NCBI GenBank assembly: GCA_905116865.2
Contig: CAJHNH020007701.1
Location: 252,779 to 316,778 of the forward strand
Direction of reading: 5' to 3'
Length of the DNA stretch: 64,000 nucleotides
Source of the DNA: Candidula unifasciata
Taxonomy: Eukaryota; Mollusca; Gastropoda; Stylommatophora; Geomitridae
A program made the translations under genes and the position numbers. Position 1 is the stretch's first letter. Every line of letters begins with the position of its first letter. Of this stretch, positions 11,286 through 42,934 are shown piece after piece. The notes under the pieces are model-generated. The model saw only the letters and a program-made list of their open reading frames with translations. It was not told where the DNA came from and did not search any database.

Positions 11286-11368
11286 GTTCTTTGATTCAGT
11301 CAACAATAGCTTGACAATCAGCTCAGTTTTATCAACACGAGGGGCAAAATATGGTCACCATAAACTAC
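11286..11368 (-). pseudogene. degenerate snoRNA-like copy outside eEF2
   Basis: The minus strand ends GCTATTGTTGACTGAATCAAAGAACC, identical in its D-box half to the eEF2-intron snoRNAs. The C box is ATGGTGA rather than ATGATGA, the left stem strand is lost and the C-run guide is altered (TTTTGCCCC). It shares its variant body with 21373-21457. It lies about 1.5 kb beyond the eEF2 stop codon, in the same orientation. Confidence 0.6.
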
Positions 11369-11369
11369 C

Positions 11370-12600
11370 AAAAAAAAAATTCGTTTCAGGGCCTAGTAAC
11401 TATATTCAGTATTCGCCCAAATAGTGGTTACATTACACCCGTTTTGTATACACTGCGATGAATTAATTATCACAACAGTTGCTGTTGCCTAAGTCTGTCG
11501 TAGCGGGGGCAACTGCAACCTGGTTGCATGGTACAGCAGCTGGCAAGGTCTGTCTGTTGACTCGACTGAGGCATTACAGCGGAGGTTCTTAAACTAAGTG
11601 CCGCAGCGAAAATCAAGAAAAAATTTCCACACTAATTTAAAATTGTGAATGCCATATGAAAATTTGTGCACAAGATAATTATCCCCATAAACTTGTTGCA
11701 TTATTTCCAACTTTCAGTGGCGCTTTTTCTGATTTTTAAACAATTTAATGGTAGCTTTTTTTGCTCTGTGATGATTAGGTGACTGCACATTTTACTAGGC
11801 TAACAAAATGGCGGCTTTGTTGTTTGCTTATCAAGCGGCTATGAAAAGTTGCCAGATCATAGATAAATGTTGCCTCTATATTCAATGCTTTGCTTCATAG
11901 ATTACATTTTTTATCTTAGCCATAATAAAATTTTACTTTATTTTCCCACCTTGTGATTCCTCCAAAAACTCGAAACCCTGCAAATATAGTCCAAGCCTCG
12001 ACTCGAATGTACCAGAAATTATATTATTACTAAAAGACGTCGCCCTATATATATTTAAAAAATTGATCATGAATCGGACACAGATCCGTGAAATACTCCA
12101 GAGCTGTTAATAACGGGTGCTTTAAAATCTAACTATAGGTCAGATATTTAGAAAAACCAACTGACAATGAACACAAGTAGTACTTCCTTTTTATTTTACA
12201 TTTCTTGACAACTGCTTAAGTAACAAACAGTAGTGAAACTTCAAACCCGTGCTGGTTTAACCAACAAATTCTATGTTTAAATTGCTCTACATGTTATGAT
12301 TGTTTCATCCTAGTCTTCAAAGATAACCTCCGTGTTAATTCCAGGGCCCCGTTTGTGTTAGAGAAGAGAATGAAACCATCTTTGTAGCAGGTCATTGAAG
12401 ATAGTTAGGGGGTCTTAGATATCCCAGCATAGCTGTAAGCAACTGCCCTTACAGGGGTTAACAGAAAATTTAAGCATTTGGCTTGGTGGCATTCTTAACA
12501 TCAAAAAATACATAGGAAAAATTGCAGTGACAATTTGTATGCCATATACAAGTATTTCAGCGAAGAAAGTGTCTTTTTAAAGTTACACACACACAAAAGT
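11370..12600. other. eEF2 3' flank, no gene recognised
   Basis: AT-rich sequence without a supported gene. A TTTATT (minus-strand AATAAA) at 12190-12195 could serve as a distal alternative poly(A) signal for eEF2. Confidence 0.5.
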
Positions 12601-12631
12601 AAAGAACAATTTAAAATGTTTTTTTTTAAGA

Positions 12632-12637
12632 TTTATT
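12632..12637 (-). terminator. poly(A) signal AATAAA for eEF2
   Basis: The minus strand reads CTTGACAATAAATCTTAAA about 270 nt beyond the stop codon, giving a plausible short 3' UTR. No transcript evidence is available. Confidence 0.55.
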
Positions 12638-12908
12638 GTCAAGTTATGTCATCCGTTAGGATTTACCTTTCAGTTTACAGAGAGTACCTTCATTTGCCAA
12701 ATCTAAAGAAAACTGGTTCTCTAAACCAATGTGATAAACTTTACTGAAGATTAGGTTGAACAAAATCACTTTTCAGCATATAGCAATATTTTCCCATTTC
12801 TGCTAAACATGTCATCACTATTCACCATTTACCATAAACCAGAACCACAAAATACCATGGGCGTTATGACAGAACAAAAGAACAGCTAAGCAAGTACAGT
12901 CAGGGTTG

Positions 12909-31203
<18,295 letters not shown>

Positions 31204-31300
31204 TTTGGATAGAGTCTAGCTGGACAACTTCTATACACAAAGATGTCCTATCGTATGGACTCTTGTAGGGAAAAGGAAGCACGTAACTCCTCACGTGATG
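31204..31300 (-). promoter_or_regulatory. eEF2 5' UTR, TOP-like start and CACGTG E-box
   Basis: A pyrimidine run CTTCCTTTTCCC occupies 31268-31279; a start at the first C would give a 5' TOP mRNA with a 5' UTR of about 76 nt. eEF2 is a classical TOP mRNA under mTOR control in animals. A palindromic TCACGTGA (core 31292-31297) lies about 15 bp further upstream, a consensus bHLH E-box. No TATA box is evident. The start site is inferred. Confidence 0.6.
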
Positions 31301-32689
31301 TATTTCAATGAGCTACGTTAGTTTCGAATTTGATGTTTTGCTTAAATATGTAGAAAAAAAATGTTTTTAAATACATACTTTATCATAATCTCAAATTATG
31401 TATGAATTAACTATTATTGTTGAATAAAGACATTACTAACATAATATTTGAAAATGTCTTCTAAAAATATAAATCTCGTAATCACCCTATTTTGTCAACG
31501 CAAACCAAATTCTTGCAAGCTGTCAATATTTAAATGTTAAGTACAATATTTTTGTGTGTGCTACATTTGAGTTATAATAGCACTTTCAGTGAAATACGCA
31601 TACCAGGCTGATTATTGCCGTATTTAATCACTATAATTAGTATAATGCATCCAATGCGGCATTTTACGCAATCATCACGCAAAAGCTAACACTAAAAATA
31701 TAATCAACACTATTATAACCCTGAGACTTAAACAAAATTATTTATGTGAAAACTACTACTCTACTACATCATCATCGTCAAGTGTCTTGATGTCTGTTGT
31801 GGACGATCGTAGTTTCTCATCTAGTGCGATCTTGAACAGTATATATTATTTTCATTTACTGGCATCTTTTCATGCTAAAACTAACTTCTAAAGGTTGTAA
31901 AGAATCTTTGAGCGTTGCCTTGTTCTGTCTCTTTTTCCATAAATTCCGTTCTAGTTAATATAATACAGTCTTTCATATCGTGTAATTTGCCAATGTCATG
32001 ACTTTATCTTTATGATTTTGTGATAATTGTCTTGTGTGTCAACCTATTTCAAAACATCTGGAAAACTCATTTTGACTGTCAAATGAATTATATATAGGCG
32101 TATTGTGGAAGACAACATTTCTGAAACCTCATGACTTCTTTGCTAACTGTCCGGTGTTGACAGTCATATGTTCACATAATTTATAAGTATCATGCAATAA
32201 ATTAAACAGTCACATTCCTTAAAACATGACCAGTGAATGAGATGTTTAATATATGGAAGTAAGGTTACACAGTTATGAACAGGACATAAAGATTCATTTT
32301 ATGAGCCCAGTATCAGAGCACAATGTATCGGCTCTGCAGTTATGGAAGCCTCCCTGGATGGAGGGGAATACTTTTCTTCTGCCCCGGCCTTCCCTTGAGA
32401 GCTGATCAGCAATACATGACTTTTCAGGACCGGCTGATGTGTGACACCACCCGTGACCTTGGAAACAAAGATGACCACAAAATAACGAGACTGCAGTGTC
32501 CCACGAATCTAACCTGGAAGGCTAACCAGGTCAGCAAATGTCCCCAGAAGTAGGATGTGTTGGCCGAAAGACGCAGATATCGCAGCCATGCTGTAACCTG
32601 GCACAACGCACATACATCTGATAAACACATAAGTAGAAAAAGAAGAATGACATGATGTCACAGTGGTCAGCGCGCTACTTGTCGCAACA
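31301..32689. other. upstream intergenic, AT-rich
   Basis: No gene, exon or known repeat recognised. Short frames around 32323-32630 show no family features. Confidence 0.5.
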
Positions 32690-32985
32690 GCTTCGTTTTC
32701 CTCGCGTTAACCGGCTGTAAACTCCTCTGGTAAATTCTGGTTGTTCGTCCACCTCTGGAGTTTAGTCTTTTGTCAGAATCTGAGTATTGCGTGTACGTTC
32801 GTTTTACAATTCCAACTTATTTGTATGCAGACTGTTGTTTCTTTACCTCTCAGGCAGATGCACTTCGAAAGAAACCCATAGTTGGTCGACTCTTGATGCA
32901 TGCTTTTTGTGAAGGCAGTATGTGTCTTCTTGTTTTATCCACAATGGGGCCCCTCCTACTAACACCGGGAGGCGGCTCAGCGATC
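32690..32985 (-). mobile_element. SINE-A copy, minus
   Basis: TTAACCGGCTGTAAACTCCTC, TTCTGGTTGTTCGTCCACC, TGCAGACTGTTGTTTCTTTACC and CAGGCAGATGCACTTCG blocks, divergent. Confidence 0.7.
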
Positions 32986-35100
32986 CGAGTTCAGTCCCTA
33001 ACATTAGCAATATTTTCTTCTGGTCACCACTGCCTTGAGGTTAGTTCAGTATAAAATGCTCGGGTATCATGTCTTCTTCTTAATTAGCATATTCTTAGGA
33101 AGAGGAAGACAACGGAAACCACCAGAGGCCACCCGACGCTCTGAAGCAGACTGCTGAAGACATTGCCCCAAAGGGGACCAGCATTCGGGGATTCCAGTCT
33201 CTCTTGCGCCACCCTAACCCCAACCACATGTATGTTAACAACGCCTTTCAGTCTTATTTCAGACCACGGGACCTCAACCCACCAGAAGTTCTAGCGTCGA
33301 GAAGCCAGCTCTCTAAAACTATCTGTCGCTCTGATTCTTCCGACCTAACTATCACATTTCCCGGCACATTCGAGCACATTAGTTCTCTCATTTGCAGCCT
33401 ATCTTACCTCCTCTACTTCTCAACACTCTGTTGGGGGGGGGGGGGGGGACGAGCTGATCACAACAGATTGTGACGGCCCTGGTTGTCCTGAAAAGGAGCA
33501 TTGTTGGAGACTTTGTGACCTGGTGTTTGTTTGGCTTTTCCCAGCGGCTTTACAGAACGGCAACCAAGCAGCAATAGGGCACTAGCGCAGCGATCAGCAC
33601 GAGGTAAACCAAGAACTAGCAACAATCAGCTAAAACCCACAGATATCAGCACTAAGAGAACTGGACCAGACCAGACCAAAAAACCCCAAGCACCACACCG
33701 GACTCGGGAATCAAAGAACCGGAATATCAGGTGTGACTACACACCACAAATAAAAGGAAACCAAATAAGATAGCCAAGGAACCTTCCTTCATATAGCAGG
33801 CCTCCGGGAAGCTGAAAAAGGATCAGATTTGGAATTTTTGTTGGACAATTGGAATTGGAGTCTTTTTCTTAGTTCTTCTTAGATCTTTCTATCAGAAAAC
33901 TTATCAGGAGGCCGATAGCCTTTTTAAAGCTGCCGTACAGTCCATATCCGTCGTGTACCATATATCTTTGTCTTCTTTTGAAGTTGGAACAGGCCAAATT
34001 GTTTTTCAGTTAACAGCATACAATTGTTGGATCACATGCCCAGCATCTTCTATTGCCAAGCTGCATGGACACGTCTCCATGTTTTCTACATCGACAAACA
34101 TGTACATATGTAAGCGAAGTGCTCTCTGCCCTGTCCTTGATCCGACAATAACGCATTGCTCTTCTCTAGAGAGGTGGTGAAGCTAGTCTTAAGGAAAACA
34201 TATGGCATATGTATTTAATCACCTTTCTTGGATAGTTGATTGAATTAATGTAATTTCTTGGTGGCCTAAGTCATTATTTGATTGCACCATATCACTGCAG
34301 CTTCTGGTGAAGTTATTTTATTGCTTTCCAGCTCACAGCGATCTGGAATCCATTGCAGTACAGATTTTTCGATAGGAGAACCTAAGTGAATAAGTTGTTG
34401 TGACTAGTCTACAAACTGCGTTTGGGTGAACAATTGCTTGTTGAACTGACATAGCAAAGGTCGGAAAGATCAGTTCGCTATATTTGCTGTGCTGTTGTCT
34501 GTTTATACAAAACATTTCCGTAATTTTATGGGATTTCTCTGTGAAGAAAATGCGACGAGGAAGGGACACTGGCCACAATACTTCATGTGTATATGTCCTG
34601 ACGTAGAACAGTGTTCCTAAAACTTTTTACATGTCCACTAAAACAAGAAAAACTGTTTCGAGGCCCACTAGACAGCTAACCACACACACACACATACACT
34701 CACACAAACACACACACACACACTCACACACACAAACAAATGCAGTTTTTTTTTTATCCGATGTTACAAAATTGTTAGCTAACACGACATCTGCTGCTAC
34801 TTGGAGGTTTCAAAATTGACGAAGCGCTGCAGTAACAACCAATTGATTTACATTTTTTAAAATTCTTTATTGTTTTACTGAAATTGCCGAGAAAGTAGAT
34901 TTAAACAAATTAAAAATTCGGGGGTAAAAAACGATCAGCAATCTGATAGCTCTGTAGCTCAGAAATAAATATTAATTTTTCGAGTGATATCCAAAACTGA
35001 GATACAGCTGAAACATGCAGCCATTACAATCAGGATCACATTTTGGGCAGACCACCAAGAAGTTTCCGCGTGTTTTCCGAGCCTAACTGTTGAAGAGCGC
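32986..35100. other. intergenic, unassigned
   Basis: No gene supported. It contains a G17-18 run near 33432-33450 and a CA-rich simple tract at 34680-34735. The 80-codon frame at 33531-33773 is polar and has no recognisable domain. Confidence 0.45.
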
Positions 35101-35189
35101 TGACCTAGAATATGCAAAGGCCCGACATTGAAATAAGGTCGAGCTATATATTATATATGTATTATATACGTGTTTTTAGTATGTAAAAA

Positions 35190-35478
35190 CCCCCGTGTGG
35201 GTTCCGGGGCCCCATTGTGGGGAAAACAAGAATAGACCCACTGCCTCCCCAAAAGCATGTCGAAAGAGTCGACTAATTGGGGAGCTTCCTTTGAAGTCGG
35301 AGCGCATCTGCTGGAGAGGCAAGGAACCAACAGTCTGTATTCAAGAGAATGAGATCTGTAAAACTGATTCACACGTAACACTCAGGTTCTGGAGCAGGAC
35401 TGCAGTTCAGTAGTGGACGAGCAACCAGAACTTTCCGCCAGAGTCTACAGCTGGTGAACGCGAAGAAGAAGAAGAAGA
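35190..35478 (+). mobile_element. SINE-A, full length, 12-bp TSD
   Basis: Flanked by AGTATGTAAAAA (35178-35189 and 35479-35490). Begins CCCCCGTGTGGGTTCCGGGG, ends in (GAA)n. It inserted next to, or into the end of, the following SINE-C. Confidence 0.88.
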
Positions 35479-35490
35479 AGTATGTAAAAA

Positions 35491-35755
35491 GTAAAGTAAC
35501 GGACCCTTTTCCACGCCTTTAGGGGTATATGACATATAGGACTAGGCCTATATTTTATAGACCAATCGGCACAAGATGGGTGATGTGGTCAGCATCACGC
35601 CGGCCGCCTTTACTTCGCAGGACTGCACCTGGTAACCACTGAAGGCGACCTGGGAGCCAAGGTCATTTTGAAAAAGTCCGGCTCCGCAAGGGAGTGAGCC
35701 AACGATCTTCCGATCCACGGCGAGCGTCTAGCTGCTCTGCCACGGCGACTCCCGA
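35491..35755 (-). mobile_element. SINE-C, nearly full length, minus
   Basis: Minus strand: tRNA-like head GTCGCCGTGGCAGAGCAGC, CACTCCCTTGCGGAGCCGG, GACCTTGGCTCCCAGGTCGC, GCCGGCGTGATGCTGACCAC, and GTGCCGATTGGTCTATAAAA. A good type copy for this family. Confidence 0.75.
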
Positions 35756-36134
35756 TGTATTATGCTTACAGTTTTAAGGTTGATTTCGAATTTGGGTTCG
35801 TGTGTGCAGTTATTTCAGGTATCCCTGGTGGTTGTTGCTGGAGCTAGGAAGTTCGTTCTTTATTAATGCTCTCGATAGTGACCAGCAACTCTGCAGAAGG
35901 AGAGCGAGCAATATTTGTTAACAGCCAGCGCAATGAAGTCGATCTCGCCTATAAACACTTTAAGCGTAAAACTTCAGCAGCAGTTACCTCTGAAGAATTA
36001 TACACATACACGCACCCACTCACTCACTTCCACATACACGCAGAAATGCGTACACACACATGCTCACCCTTTGTTGTGCGTGCAGCAAGAGTAATAACAA
36101 TGCAAAGCCTTACCATAATGATTAAAAATGTTAT

Positions 36135-36335
36135 GTCCCTTAACCGTCTAAGCGGCTTCCGAGGCTAAGGCGTTGCGAGTCCGACTCGTAAGCCAGCATA
36201 CCGCGATCGAAACCCACTGCAGGCGTGGATTTTTGTGGTGGTATGGGACATTGCAGGTCGACCCAGCCTAAAATTGGTACCAGGATGGGCTGTCCTGGAA
36301 AAGTAAAGTAATGCTGACCACATTACAGGGAACTG
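36135..36335 (+). mobile_element. tRNA-like SINE related to SINE-C
   Basis: CTAAGCGGCTTCCGAGGC head, B-box-like GCGATCGAAACCC, then GGTACCAGGATGGGCTGTCC and GCTGACCACATTA of the SINE-C body. Confidence 0.55.
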
Positions 36336-36750
36336 TACTTTTTTTTTTTTTTAACCGTCTAAACTGTGTATGCGGATTTCTGTTCCTAAGACTTTTTGTT
36401 TAGCCTATATATCATGGATCTGATGAGTGTTTACACACTAGGTACTTTGTTTTCCATGTCTGCACACTGACAGCAGTTTACTGGCAATTTTCTGCGGCAA
36501 GTGCATGACAAAGTGTGTACAGTACACAACAGTCACGGCCGGGCTCCATGAGGTCGTGACAACAGTATACGCCAGTAGTTTTCCCAATTGGTTCTCCGCG
36601 CAGCCTTATAGACACAGTAGGCTCCTTCCAGGAGCCCAGTGGCCGTTTCGAGCCTAAATTAAAATTGATAAACAGATCAGGAAAGAAAAATCACAACTTC
36701 CTGACACTAGCTCTAAAATTAACGACCGAGAGCGTAAGTGAACGGACCTG

Positions 36751-36751
<1 letters not shown>

Positions 36752-36810
<59 letters not shown>

Positions 36811-36870
36811 ACACACACACCCAGGCGCACATACACACACACGCACTCAGGAGCACACACACACACACTG
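36752..36870. repeat. (CA)n microsatellite
   Basis: A pure CA run of about 27 units followed by interrupted CACA tracts. Long frames on both strands here are low-complexity artefacts. Confidence 0.95.
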
Positions 36871-36989
36871 TGTCACATGTATTTCATGTAACTGAATACA
36901 TAAGTGATTTTTTAGAAATGCACACTGAAGTATTTTTTTTTTCACTCAGTCTGAACGCTTCTAGAATTCTTAGAATCCACTTAGGCAAT

Positions 36990-37135
36990 ATTTGGGTACC
37001 GGGTGCAGTCCTGGGAAGTAAAGGCGGCCGGCGTGATACTGACCACATCCCCCCCCCCCAGTGCCGATTGGTCTATACAAATATTGGTCTAGTCCTAAAT
37101 TCCCTAAACGTCTAAAGGAGTAGAAAAGGGACTTT
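36990..37135 (+). mobile_element. SINE-C 3' portion
   Basis: TTGGGTACCGGGTGCAGTCC, GCGGCCGGCGTGATACTGACC and GTGCCGATTGGTCTATACAA. Confidence 0.65.
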
Positions 37136-37479
37136 TACTTGCAATATTACCAATAGGCTGATTGGTGCATGCTGAATTGTCCTCAGACGCAGAGAATTGC
37201 AGGTTAAACCATGGTGTCGCCGTTACGGCTGCCCTAATTATTACTTCTTTCGAGGCTAAAGTGGGTTTCTGGAATCTGCTTTGTTAGTCTGCCATCCAGT
37301 CTAGAAGTTTTTAAAATCTTGATGATAGTAAACCTTCGGGAAGCAGCCCGGGAAGGGGCGACAAAGCGATCGATATGAAGGGATTTTTCATAACGATCAG
37401 TTTGTGGTTTTTTAGTTTTCTGTGTGTTTGATTTATGTGTGACTGTTATGTTACAGAATTTATCACTGTGTTCAAGTGC

Positions 37480-38060
37480 ATAATTGCACATTACAGATAT
37501 TAAACAGATTCTGAAAAAGGCAAATGATAATGCACCAGGGCCTGATGGTGTTAGGTATGGCCAAATGAAGCACTGAGCGATGTAGACCTGAGGAATATGG
37601 CCGACTTCTTTCACCAGAGCATTAGGACAGCATTCATCTAGATCAAGTCTCGATCAATTAAAAAATCATACACAAACCTACCCTAAACCCCGCCTTCTTC
37701 CTCAAACTGATTCCAGCACGTGGTGAAAGCTTTACTTACAACATCCAAATGTGAACTGAAACAAAGTGACATGTATACCAACGCCGTCTCCATTCGGTCA
37801 TTGTACATGCCAGTCAGTCAGTAGCATATCCTTTGCAGAACCTTGCTCCCATAACAACCCTCTAGAAAACTTCTAGATCACAAACAAGATGTTCCGCGTC
37901 CAATGCACCCATCTGGAGATTATCCGCCACAAGAGAGCCAGGGGAATACCAAAAGAGAAGATGCTAGGTTGATATCATGACATCAATGAACTTCTAAATA
38001 AAAAATTATGGATATTATATGAGGAAGAAGATTATTTATACAGCCATGATGATCGACGTC
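37480..38060 (+). pseudogene. weak LINE fossil
   Basis: Near 37500 the frame reads ILKKANDNAPGPDGVRYGQM, like the 'K APGPDGI' start of LINE RT. Near 37935 it reads HKRARGIPKEKMLG, like the C-terminal tail. Heavily decayed. Confidence 0.45.
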
Positions 38061-38959
38061 AAACGTTATAAACTCATTTTTCTTCTGCGTTCATCCAAAG
38101 ATGTAAATGTGTTGTGCCCCTTAACAACATGGCTGCGACATTTGCCCCTTTCGGTCGACACATTTGACTTCTGCAGACAATGTTGCCGGGGCTAGCCTTC
38201 TCGGTAGTTTCGAGGGACACTGTAGTATCAGCACGTTCACTGGTGACCATCAGTTAGGTGGACCCATCTGAGGCAAGGCCCGGAACTATGTATGCCTGGC
38301 GGGACTCTGCAATATTAGCCCTATATCGGTATATTTTAAATTGTGACATCATAAAATGAGACGTCTCTCTCTTTTTCATAGAAGACCTTACAAGTAGCTA
38401 ATTTACAGTCGACATAACTTTATGAGCACTGGGTTAAACAAACCCCGATATCTCTACAAGGTAGAGACGCATCAAAGGGATGACATGAGCTATATGAAGA
38501 AGTAAGTTTTCGACAGATTCTTCTCACTGCACGTCGAACCACTCAGCCCATAAGTGGTTGGTCCCCCCCCCCCTTTCAGTAAACCCCGCAGCATGTAGAA
38601 CAGAAAAGTATGTACAGAACTCTGAAGGCACCTGCACCTACTCCTCGCCGGGTTCTTTGTCCTCAGTGAACATACCTGTAAAATAATGTCCTTAGCTTGA
38701 CCCATTCCCTATTTCCATCTTTTTAATCTGCTGCCTTTTATCTTCTTAATTTCACCATGCAATGGATATTGTGTGTCTACGTTGACTATGAGGTAGGCAC
38801 GTGTTCGGGAAATTTGTATTCTGTCTTCCATGGGTGGAAAATTAAGAAGGTAGCGCATCGTCCTGTATTGTTGATCTCTTGTACGCCCAAGTATAATACG
38901 CTTAGCCTTTTTTGTATCTTTTCCTTATGTTTCTCTTATGACTAAGAGTCAAGATCGCG

Positions 38960-39850
38960 TATTCAAAAGCAGAAAGGACCAGACCCTGGAATAGAAGACA
39001 TAGATAACTGCTCACAGTTTGCCACTGCCACCACTCTCATCGCTGCCAGACCCCGCTTGGCTTTCATTATAATCTGATCTATGTGCTCAGTATAAGCAAG
39101 GCTTCGATCCAAATGTATCCCCAGGTATTTCATTTCATGCGTTCTTTCCACAACCCCAGAACACAGACTAACAATTGGTGTTGGAGTTTTCACAATATGG
39201 TTATTCAAAGAGAACCATGGAACTGCTGCTTTCGTTGGTTTGACCAGTGCACCAGCTTCACCACACCAAGTGCTTATGCGATTGAGCTCTTTTTGTAGTT
39301 CTTCGGCAACCTTCTCCCCACCCTTGCCCTGACGATAAACTAACACATCGCCAGCATATGAATGACAGTGTTCTTCCGGGTCCTGTGATTTGATCGCTTC
39401 TTATTCTCAATGTGTATACTTTGAAAAGCACTGGAGATAATGGCAATCCTCGTGGCATGCCGGGATGTATTGTTAGTTTGGAAGACTAACTGCCACTTTT
39501 AAATCTTACTTTGTGTTGGTTTGGAGAGGGCGGGAGAGATCCAGTAAAGCAGTAATGGACTTATTTGGAGTTCAAGAAGCTGAAACATTAAGAAATCCAA
39601 AGGTACTCTGTTGTACGCATCCTCGAGATCAATTGCCGCAACACAGGTTTCAATACCTGAGTGGAAGCTTTCATACACATCATGTGCAAAAACGGCAGCG
39701 TTGATCCATTTTTCCTTTTTGGACGGTACCCTCCAAGGGTAGGTGGAAAGAAGGTGAAGAAGAAAGTATAAGACCATTTTTCAGTCCACAAGGCATAATG
39801 GCTGTTTGATTCTAAACCCATATGTTTTGTAGACCAGCCAACGCTCAATA
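38960..39850 (-). pseudogene. LINE reverse transcriptase fossil, minus
   Basis: Minus strand: NAAVFAHDVYESFHSGIETC, AAIDLEDAYNRVPLDFLMFQ, then a frame change, LVYRQGKGGEKVAEELQKEL (just after the lost YADD), and KYLGIHLDRSLAYTEHIDQI. Same family as the plus-strand fossil at 45380-48100. Confidence 0.75.
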
Positions 39851-39899
39851 GGTGATGTCAATTTGACGCAGACATCATTTTCCAGAAAATCTCTTTGTA

Positions 39900-40645
39900 C
39901 ACAGTTAGGAATTAACAACCATTTATGAAAATGTCAGATCATAAAGATAGAAGTACGACAAGGATGTGTACTACCATCTGATTGGCATACATCATACAGT
40001 GAAAATATAATGAGATCTATTACAGATATGTCAGGAATTATGGTCATAACACAAACAGCCTACGTTATGCTGATGACACAGTCTTGATGGCGAAGTCAGA
40101 ATAAACTAAAGGGATTTATACATACGGTGATAGTAGAAAGTGATAACATGTGCCTAAGCTTAGAAAACGGGAAGACCGAAGTAATGGTAATTTTTAAAAA
40201 TATTGCTTAATAAACCCGATGGAAGATGTATTACATAGATTTAAAAAAGAGAGAATAGGAAAGATTAAAATTACATTTTATAAAATGAAGAAAATTCTGT
40301 ACAGCAAATCCAGATCACTGGAGGTTAAGAAATAATTCTCGCATATTATATAGAGTCAGTTTTAAAGTATGTCTGTGAATCCTGGACAATTAATAAACAA
40401 GACAAACCATTTATTGAGACTTTGGAGAATACCTCAAATTCCTTGGTCAGCCAAAAAAGAGCAACCCAGATGTTTTGAAAGGGAAGAAAGCTCGAAGACA
40501 TCATAAACATCAGAAAGAGACAGTCATCATTTTTAGGAAATATTGTGAGAAGTGGGAAACTGGAACATATTGTGACCATTGGAAAGATCGGTGGAAGGAG
40601 AGACAGGGGAATACAACATGAAAAGATTCTTGACAGTCCTTTGCA
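39900..40645 (+). pseudogene. LINE reverse transcriptase fossil, plus
   Basis: Nucleotide blocks GAAGTACGACAAGGATGTGT, TATGCTGATGACACAGTCTT (the YADDTVL site) and GAAAACGGGAAGACCGAAGT correspond to the family at 5256-6175. Many frame breaks. Confidence 0.7.
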
Positions 40646-41845
40646 GATAGGCTAAAGGTGCTGCAGGCTAAGTCATGCCTCAGAGTAGCTGCAGACAAAG
40701 AGCACACTCTATATGAAGCTTTGGATGCAGTTAAGCGTCAGAGGCTGAATAGGGGAAAATCGTAGATGGCTCAAGCAGAAGACACAAAAAGACAATAATG
40801 CTCGCTAAAGAACATTGGGCAAGGAGAGGAGTGCGTCAGAGTACCAGAGGCAAGGTCTGATGTATGAAGGGTCATGATCACATTAGGCAGGGATTGCAGA
40901 GAGCGGCCAGTGAGGGCTATTGAGGTAGAAGTCCAACAGTTGATTCATGACAATTCTCGTTCCCATAATCTGATTACCTACACAGATAGTCCATGCCAAT
41001 CTGCAAAGCACTTTAGGATGATGCCAAGACTAGGGCAGGATCGATTTCAGAGCATAATTACTTTGGGGGAAAAAACCTCTAACTGATGGCGATTTTAACA
41101 CAAAAACCACAGGGCAGAGACGCAAGAATGATAGACATTGCCCAACGTGCCCCCATCCCCAGCTGTAGGTTGCAAAGTTAGCTATTTCTTTCTGAATCAT
41201 CAGAAATATCCTTGTCGAGCGAAATATTAAGATGCATTAGTACTGATGATTCACACTTATCTCCCCCCCCCTTCTGAATCATCAAAACCCTGAAACGGTG
41301 ACACAGAGAAAACATAATTGGGGAGAAAAAAAAAGGGAGGGAGGGGCACAAGCCCGCCATTCATATTTTCCAAGCAAAAAGGAGCCATGGCCTCAGTAGG
41401 CACAATTCTAGTTTAAGAGCACAATAATAATTTAAAAAAACTAATAATTATAAAATGTTTATGGGTAAAGCAATTAAGTAATTTATTTCAAATAAAATGA
41501 CGTTTTAAACAAATACTTTCAAAGAGAATTTCGAATCAGGGTTGAATGGGGCTAATTAGACTCTTTACAAAGTTTGTGGGGGTCCCTGTTCCAGCGCCTA
41601 CGTCAAGACCTTTATCTTTTCAATCATTTATTCTTCCACACTATTTTATTGACTCTCTCTCCACAAACACACATAAATGTTCCTGTTTGAGAAGACGAAA
41701 AAATAGCTATGGGAATTGAGTCTTTTTATAAATCGTTATTTTAAACACAGTTTTATCTTTTTTCTTCCTAGTTCGCCTTGAAAATGGCAGTTGATACGAT
41801 GTAGCTGTAGCAGTAATTTCAAGTTCTATCAAGTTCGACCGATGT

Positions 41846-41920
<75 letters not shown>

Positions 41921-42930
41921 TTATATTCGTTATTTTTTAATTTTCGATATAAGACATTTATGCTTGCAATTACTGTGGTTTAAAAAACATAATGCATACA
42001 TTATATAATAATAACAGTAGGCTTTGTTACGGTTTACTGCTAGGCTGCGATATCTCCACCTTTTGGTAGACACATCGCATTTTAGCAAATTATTAGTTAG
42101 TTGCTTTTTACGAAATGCTTACTATGTGACTGTGGGTCTACGTGTAATAGGGCATGGGAATCAACACAAGGGGGTCAAAACATTAAACATAATGTACATT
42201 TTAACAGTTTATGTTTGTTTGGCTGAACTTTTCGACAATCCTTGGTACCTGGCAAGCTGCGGTGTTCATTATGTCTGACGCTCTTGTCAGTTCCGGAGAA
42301 AGATAATGAATGATTGTTTTGCGAACATCGGGACCAAGAACTGAGAATATAAGGGATATTTATGTATTCGGAAACCGTTTGTTTATCTATGACATAACCA
42401 CCCTGGTATTTGTCGCATATATTAGCATTGTATGTTCTTGCATAATTTCCAAGAGGCAGTAGTTGGAGAACTGCCTGACTCGCCGTCTTCTCTAGAGTCC
42501 AGCAGAATACAATAATAATAATTGACAAATGAAAGGTAGTAGTAGAAGAGTGAGTGAGACCGGTTGTGAGTTATATCAATGCTGCAGTTTGTGTTGATTG
42601 ACTTTCATAGTCGCAGAGTGGTGCGCTAATTTGAGTTTCTTATTTAATTAATATTATTGCCTGCTACGTTTATTGCGACTATTGAATAATTGTGCGTGTG
42701 GCCGTTTTATTTATCGCGTAGCTCACTTACTCTCCCACTGATGAATGATTCACTCATTGAATTATCTAACGCTACCGGTCCTAATTGATGTTGGGCTTAT
42801 TACAGTTCTAATGGATCTTCTGAGAACAGCCCAACCCCTATTCCCATCCCAATCCTTCTATTCGTTGGTACCATTAAATAAATTGTGAGTAATTTTTTTT
42901 AAAGCACTAACGTTTTGCTATGAGTTAGTT
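40646..42930. other. intergenic with a long (AT)n tract
   Basis: An AT run of about 35 units at 41850-41919. No gene otherwise supported; the 42175-42528 frame has no recognisable domain. Confidence 0.55.
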
Positions 42931-42934
42931 ATCT

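Noticed and set aside
33531..33773. 80-codon polar frame as a small gene
   Set aside because: No splice context, start context or recognisable domain; cannot be supported from sequence alone.
36654..37115. Long His/Thr and Cys/Val frames
   Set aside because: Translation of a CA microsatellite.
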